Assembly (NCBI GenBank): GCA_027294925.1
Contig: JAPULM010000651.1
Span: forward strand, 1 to 8,103
Source: a bacterium
GTDB taxonomy: Bacteria; Tectomicrobia; Entotheonellia; Entotheonellales; Entotheonellaceae
Direction of reading: 5' to 3'
DNA length: 8,103 nucleotides
Under the pieces are notes generated by a model. That model was given only the letters and a program-made list of their open reading frames with translations, had not been told where the DNA came from and did no database searches. Shown piece after piece: positions 4,475 to 8,103 of this stretch. Within the stretch, counting starts at the first letter, position 1. Every line of letters starts with the position of its first letter. A program made the translations under genes and the position numbers.

Positions 4475-7153
4475 ATGGACATACGACTGACACCAACAGG
4501 GCATTTGCGCTGGGAAGCGTCCGCTGGGGAAGCTGACTCTGCCACCTTGGCATTCTTACAAAACGCCTTTCAGACCGATTGGCGCCAGGCCCTGTTTATC
4601 CTGGCAGCGCAAAAGGTGCATCCACAGGGGTCGCCAAGGGTGCGCTACTGGCAGCAACTGGCGGAACGCTATCTCACCCGCTTGTGCCACATTGCCGAGG
4701 ACGCGGAGACCTTTGAGGTCGAGGCGCCGTCACCCGCCGATCACGCCAACTGGGTATTGACGGCGCCACCGATGCAGGGCGGGGAATATCTCTCTGCAGA
4801 GCGCTTACAGCACATTTGGCAAAGCCTGGACGAGTGGGTGCACGAAACAGTCACAACAGCTGGCGGACTGGCCGAGTTTCTGCAAACACGCGCACCGAAA
4901 TGGCATCAAGTGGGGCGCGTTTGCTTCCATCTAGCCGAGAACAAGAACGATGCGGCGCGTCCGTTTGCCTTCATGGCAACCTATGCGTCCGGCTTCGGCG
5001 CGGCGGGACGGCTGAAGCATCTGCCGTTGCGCAAAGCCCTGGAACAGTACGCCGGGGCGAAGAATCGCGCCGCGCTGATCAAACTGCTTTCACCTGTGCA
5101 GCAGGCAGCCGAGACTTGTGATTGGGTGAAGACCTTGGTGGACGCCAGTGCCATCTATCAACCCATGGCCTGGTCGGCGAAGCGTGCCTATCAGTTCCTA
5201 CGCAGTGTGCCGCAACTTGAGGCAAGCGGCTTATCCGTGCGGCTTCCGGATTGGTGGCGCAAGCGTGCCCGGCCACAGGTGTCGGTGACCATCGGTAGTC
5301 AGACACCGTCGAAGTTTGGCCTCGATGCCATGCTGGACTTCAACGTCAGTATCGCCCTCGGCGATGATCCCCTGTCGCCCGACGAGTTGGAGGCGCTGTT
5401 GGCCGGAGAGGACGACTTGGTATTACTTAAGGGCCAATGGGTCGAAGTGGACCGTGACAAGCTGCAGCAGGCCATTGATCACTGGGAAACGCTGCAACAG
5501 CAAGCCAGAGACGGTGAGATTTCCTTCGTCGAGGGCATGCGCCTGCTTGCCGGTGCGTCAGCGGATCTGAAGCATGAGGAAGAGGCGGAAGACGAACGCC
5601 CCTGGGTGCATGTAGCGGCCGGCGAGGCCATGCGTGAGATGCTCTCGGGTCTGCGGCAACCGGGCGCCTTGGACGGGGTGGAGGTCGGAGGGGCCCTGCA
5701 GGGCACACTGCGGCCGTATCAACACGAGGGCCTGGCCTGGTTGCGTTTTCTGACCCAACTGGGCCTGGGCGCCTGCCTGGCCGACGACATGGGCCTGGGC
5801 AAAACCATTCAGGTCCTGGCGCTGTTGCTGTGTGACCGTCATCACCATGCTGACCGGCCGCGGACACCGTCGCTCCTGGTGATCCCAACCTCGCTGCTGG
5901 GCAACTGGCGTAGCGAAGCGACGCAGTTTGCGCCATCGCTGAAGCTGTGCTTTCTGCATCCGGCCGAAACCGATCGGCAAACCCTGACCGACATCGCGGC
6001 GGCGCCTGAGGAGCAGCTGGCCGATGCCGATCTGGTTATCACGACCTACGCCATGCTGACCCGGCAAACCTGGCTGGCGGACCTGAATTGGCGGCTGGTC
6101 ATTCTAGACGAAGCCCAAGCCATTAAGAACCCGTCGACACGTCAGAGTAAAGCGGCCAGAAAGCTCTCGGCCCATGCCCGCATCGCCATGACCGGTACGC
6201 CAGTGGAGAACCGCCTGGGCGATTTATGGTCGCTGTTCGATTTTCTCAACCCTGGTCTGCTCGGCTCGGTCACGGCGTTTCAGTCCTTCGTGAAAAGCCT
6301 GCAAGCGCGTCAGGACAACCCCTTCGCACCCCTGCGTCAGTTGGTCGGGCCATACATCCTACGCCGTCTGAAAACGGACCGCAGCATTATTGCCGACCTG
6401 CCGGAAAAGACCGAGACGTTCCGCTACTGTCACCTGACCCGGCCACAGGTCAAGCTCTACCAGCAAACCGTGCGGGCCATGCAACGCGACATGGCGTCTA
6501 CCGACGGCATTGCACGGCGGGGCGTGGTGCTACGCTCACTGCTGCGCCTAAAGCAAGTGTGCAACCACCCCAGCCAGCTTTCCGGCGACGGCGAGTACAA
6601 ACCCGCCGACAGTGGCAAATTCCTCCGTCTGGCAGAAATTTGCGAAGAACTCGCCGAACGACAGGAAAAAGTGTTACTCTTTACCCAATTCCGCGAAATC
6701 ATCGATCCGTTAGCCGAGCATCTAGCGACGGTTTTTGGACAGCCCGGCCTGGTGTTGCACGGTGCGACCCGAGTCAAGCAGCGCCGCGTCCTGGTGGATC
6801 AGTTCCAGAGCGATGACGGACCGCCGTTTTTCATCCTGTCCCTCAAAGCAGGTGGCACCGGCCTGAATTTAACGGCTGCATCACACGTCATTCACTTTGA
6901 TCGCTGGTGGAACCCGGCGGTTGAAAACCAGGCCACCGACCGTGCCTTTCGCATTGGGCAACAACGCAACGTGTTGGTCCACAAGTTTATGATCAGCGGC
7001 ACTGTTGAAGAACGCATTGATCTGATGATGGCGGAAAAACGACAGTTGGCGGACGATATTCTGGTCGGCGACAGCGAGGTAAACCTCACCGAGCTGTCCG
7101 ACGATGAACTGCTCGACCTGGTCCGTCTCGACGTCACCCGGGCGGCATTGTAA
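4475..7153 (+). CDS. SNF2-family DEAD/DEAH-type ATPase (helicase-like) with SNF2-associated N-terminal region
   Basis: SNF2 proteins use ATP to translocate on double-stranded DNA and remodel bound proteins; few unwind strands. Numbered from ATG 4475 (892 residues), the second half holds the full two-lobe motor: DDMGLGKT with Lys443 (motif I), LDEAQAIKNP with DEAQ at 545-548 (motif II), TGTP at 573-576 followed by the SNF2-typical ENRLGDLWSLFDFLNPG, ILRRLKTD, VLLFTQF near 733-739, LSLKAGGTGLNLT near 788 (motif V), and QATDRAFRIGQ with arginine fingers Arg823 and Arg826 (motif VI). Residues about 280-340 (LDFNVSIALGDDPLSPDELEALL, written here in part) match the SNF2-helicase-associated domain (PF12419 type). 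The start MDIRLTPTGHL fits the family best; in-frame ATGs at 4436 and 4448 add up to 13 Gly-rich residues and are possible. It ends with tandem TAA stops, 14 bases before the SWIM gene, so the two are almost certainly co-transcribed. Confidence 0.95.
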   Translation: MDIRLTPTGHLRWEASAGEADSATLAFLQNAFQTDWRQALFILAAQKVHPQGSPRVRYWQQLAERYLTRLCHIAEDAETFEVEAPSPADHANWVLTAPPMQGGEYLSAERLQHIWQSLDEWVHETVTTAGGLAEFLQTRAPKWHQVGRVCFHLAENKNDAARPFAFMATYASGFGAAGRLKHLPLRKALEQYAGAKNRAALIKLLSPVQQAAETCDWVKTLVDASAIYQPMAWSAKRAYQFLRSVPQLEASGLSVRLPDWWRKRARPQVSVTIGSQTPSKFGLDAMLDFNVSIALGDDPLSPDELEALLAGEDDLVLLKGQWVEVDRDKLQQAIDHWETLQQQARDGEISFVEGMRLLAGASADLKHEEEAEDERPWVHVAAGEAMREMLSGLRQPGALDGVEVGGALQGTLRPYQHEGLAWLRFLTQLGLGACLADDMGLGKTIQVLALLLCDRHHHADRPRTPSLLVIPTSLLGNWRSEATQFAPSLKLCFLHPAETDRQTLTDIAAAPEEQLADADLVITTYAMLTRQTWLADLNWRLVILDEAQAIKNPSTRQSKAARKLSAHARIAMTGTPVENRLGDLWSLFDFLNPGLLGSVTAFQSFVKSLQARQDNPFAPLRQLVGPYILRRLKTDRSIIADLPEKTETFRYCHLTRPQVKLYQQTVRAMQRDMASTDGIARRGVVLRSLLRLKQVCNHPSQLSGDGEYKPADSGKFLRLAEICEELAERQEKVLLFTQFREIIDPLAEHLATVFGQPGLVLHGATRVKQRRVLVDQFQSDDGPPFFILSLKAGGTGLNLTAASHVIHFDRWWNPAVENQATDRAFRIGQQRNVLVHKFMISGTVEERIDLMMAEKRQLADDILVGDSEVNLTELSDDELLDLVRLDVTRAAL

Positions 7154-7154
7154 T

Positions 7155-7160
7155 AAGGAG
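7155..7160 (+). promoter_or_regulatory. Ribosome binding site of the SWIM gene
   Basis: AAGGAG overlaps the second of two in-frame TAA stops of the helicase gene and lies 7 bases before the ATG at 7168. The arrangement supports translation of both genes from one transcript. Confidence 0.8.
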
Positions 7161-7167
7161 TACTACA

Positions 7168-8103
7168 ATGGCATTTTGGGCCCCATATGTTCCGGTAGCC
7201 AAGCGACGCGCCAAGGCTCAGCGGGAGATGAATAAGCTGCGTAAAAAAGGCCAAGACATCCAGCCAATTGCCATCGAAGGGCGCACCATTGCCCGTAGTT
7301 TCTGGGGCAAAGGCTGGTGCGATCATCTGGAATCGTTTTCTGATTTCGCCAACCGCCTGCCGCGCGGCCGCACCTACGTGCGCAATGGTTCCGTCTGCCA
7401 CCTGGGAATCCACCCGGGTCGCGTCGACGCCATGGTCAGCGGCTCAGAACTCTATAACGTCACCATTCGGATCAACGAGCTGAAAACCGCCACCTGGGAA
7501 TCCATCAAAACCAAATGTTCCGGTCAAATCGGCTCCGTGCTCGAACTGATTCAGGGCAAACTGTCCAACCAGGTGATGGGCATCGTAGCCGACCGTGACC
7601 AGGGTCTGTTTCCGAAACCGAGCGAAATCAAACTGAGCTGCAGTTGTCCCGATTGGGCGACGATGTGCAAACACGTTGCCGCCGTGCTCTACGGCGTCGG
7701 CAGCCGGCTCGACGACCGTCCCGAACTGCTCTTTCTGTTGCGCGAGGTCGATGCCGCAGAGCTGATCGCTACCGAGATGGCACTGCCCGACACCGCGGCC
7801 ACCGGTGACAGCTTGGCCGATGATCAACTCGGCGACATCTTCGGCATCGACCTCGACATGGAGATCAAGGCACCGCCCGCCCTGCAAGTGAAAATTAAAC
7901 AATCAAAAGCGAAGAAACAAAGGCGTCAGCGCGCCGCCATAGCGCCGCAACGGCAACCATCGCCCGTCACCAAAACCCGACGTATGGTAACATCCGGGAC
8001 ACCGGCAAGCCGCGCCCGCAACGCAACCTCAAGCGCCAGCCGGCGGACAACCGCTTCTCGCAGCGCAACGCCCCAGCCTCGCGCCACGGCCAAACGTGCC
8101 ACC
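7168..8103 (+). CDS. SWIM zinc-finger protein with basic tail, cut by the window end
   Basis: The frame is open for 312 codons to the last base and has no stop, so the 3' end is missing. The first 230 residues look like the bacterial SWIM proteins that accompany SNF2 ATPases: start MAFWAPYVPVAKRRAKA, a FWGKGWCDHLE segment at 45-55, and then the zinc-binding CxCx(6)CxH motif CSCPDWATMCKH with Cys158, Cys160, Cys167 and His169. Original work on the SWIM domain proposed DNA or protein binding and noted its link with SWI2/SNF2 ATPases. The acidic FGIDLDME stretch at 225-232 is followed by a low-complexity tail from about residue 240, rich in Lys, Arg, Ala, Ser, Thr and Pro and resembling histone H1 tails, which probably binds nucleic acid. 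The gene follows the helicase by 14 bases with its own AAGGAG, so they likely form a functional pair. Domain call firm; molecular role unknown. Confidence 0.9.
   Translation, partial: MAFWAPYVPVAKRRAKAQREMNKLRKKGQDIQPIAIEGRTIARSFWGKGWCDHLESFSDFANRLPRGRTYVRNGSVCHLGIHPGRVDAMVSGSELYNVTIRINELKTATWESIKTKCSGQIGSVLELIQGKLSNQVMGIVADRDQGLFPKPSEIKLSCSCPDWATMCKHVAAVLYGVGSRLDDRPELLFLLREVDAAELIATEMALPDTAATGDSLADDQLGDIFGIDLDMEIKAPPALQVKIKQSKAKKQRRQRAAIAPQRQPSPVTKTRRMVTSGTPASRARNATSSASRRTTASRSATPQPRATAKRAT

Noticed and set aside
5427..6067. Two overlapping minus-strand frames of 169 codons inside the helicase gene
   Set aside because: They are antisense to the conserved SNF2 motor motifs, have no domain signature and no ribosome site; shadows.
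7444..7902. Minus-strand frame of 152 codons with a Gly/Asp/His-rich protein opposite the SWIM gene
   Set aside because: It looks superficially protein-like, but it is antisense to the intact SWIM domain and lacks its own start signals.

Overview
The window has the look of a moderately GC-rich bacterial chromosome, most likely from a proteobacterium: genes are tightly packed, Shine-Dalgarno sites are strong, and the encoded families are common in Pseudomonadota. That assignment is inference from style and gene content; no rRNA or other taxonomic marker is present. No tRNA, rRNA, CRISPR array, transposase or prophage gene was found.

Left part (1-3512, minus strand) is a catabolic-looking gene string. 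In transcription order it runs: an amidohydrolase-2-family protein (2604-3512), then an unusually long class III CoA-transferase made of two fused CaiB/BaiF domains (108-2519), then the first 22 codons of a third gene leaving the window (68-1) whose start resembles an enoyl-CoA hydratase/isomerase. The two complete genes each have an AGGAGG ribosome site. Together they suggest CoA activation and breakdown of an organic acid, but the substrate cannot be read from the sequence. The amidohydrolase lacks the metal ligands normal for its fold, and the CoA-transferase keeps an aspartate at the catalytic site in both halves.

Middle part (3513-3871) is a gene-free, AT-richer stretch upstream of the amidohydrolase. 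It contains the most striking non-coding signal here: three nested or adjacent inverted repeats between 3676 and 3811 that close into a three-way junction with almost no unpaired bases at the junction. A copied arm upstream (3617-3626) could form an alternative pairing. It is a candidate structured RNA, cis-regulatory leader or fold-back DNA element, and I do not recognise it as a known family.

Right part: a small class I inorganic pyrophosphatase (3872-4333, minus) is divergent from a two-gene plus-strand operon. That operon encodes a SNF2-family DEAD/DEAH-type ATPase with a SNF2-associated N-terminal region (4475-7153) and, 14 bases later, a SWIM zinc-finger protein (7168 to beyond the window end) carrying a long basic, histone-H1-like tail. 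The SNF2 and SWIM proteins probably act together on nucleic acid or nucleoprotein. Nothing in the sequence links them functionally to the catabolic genes on the left.
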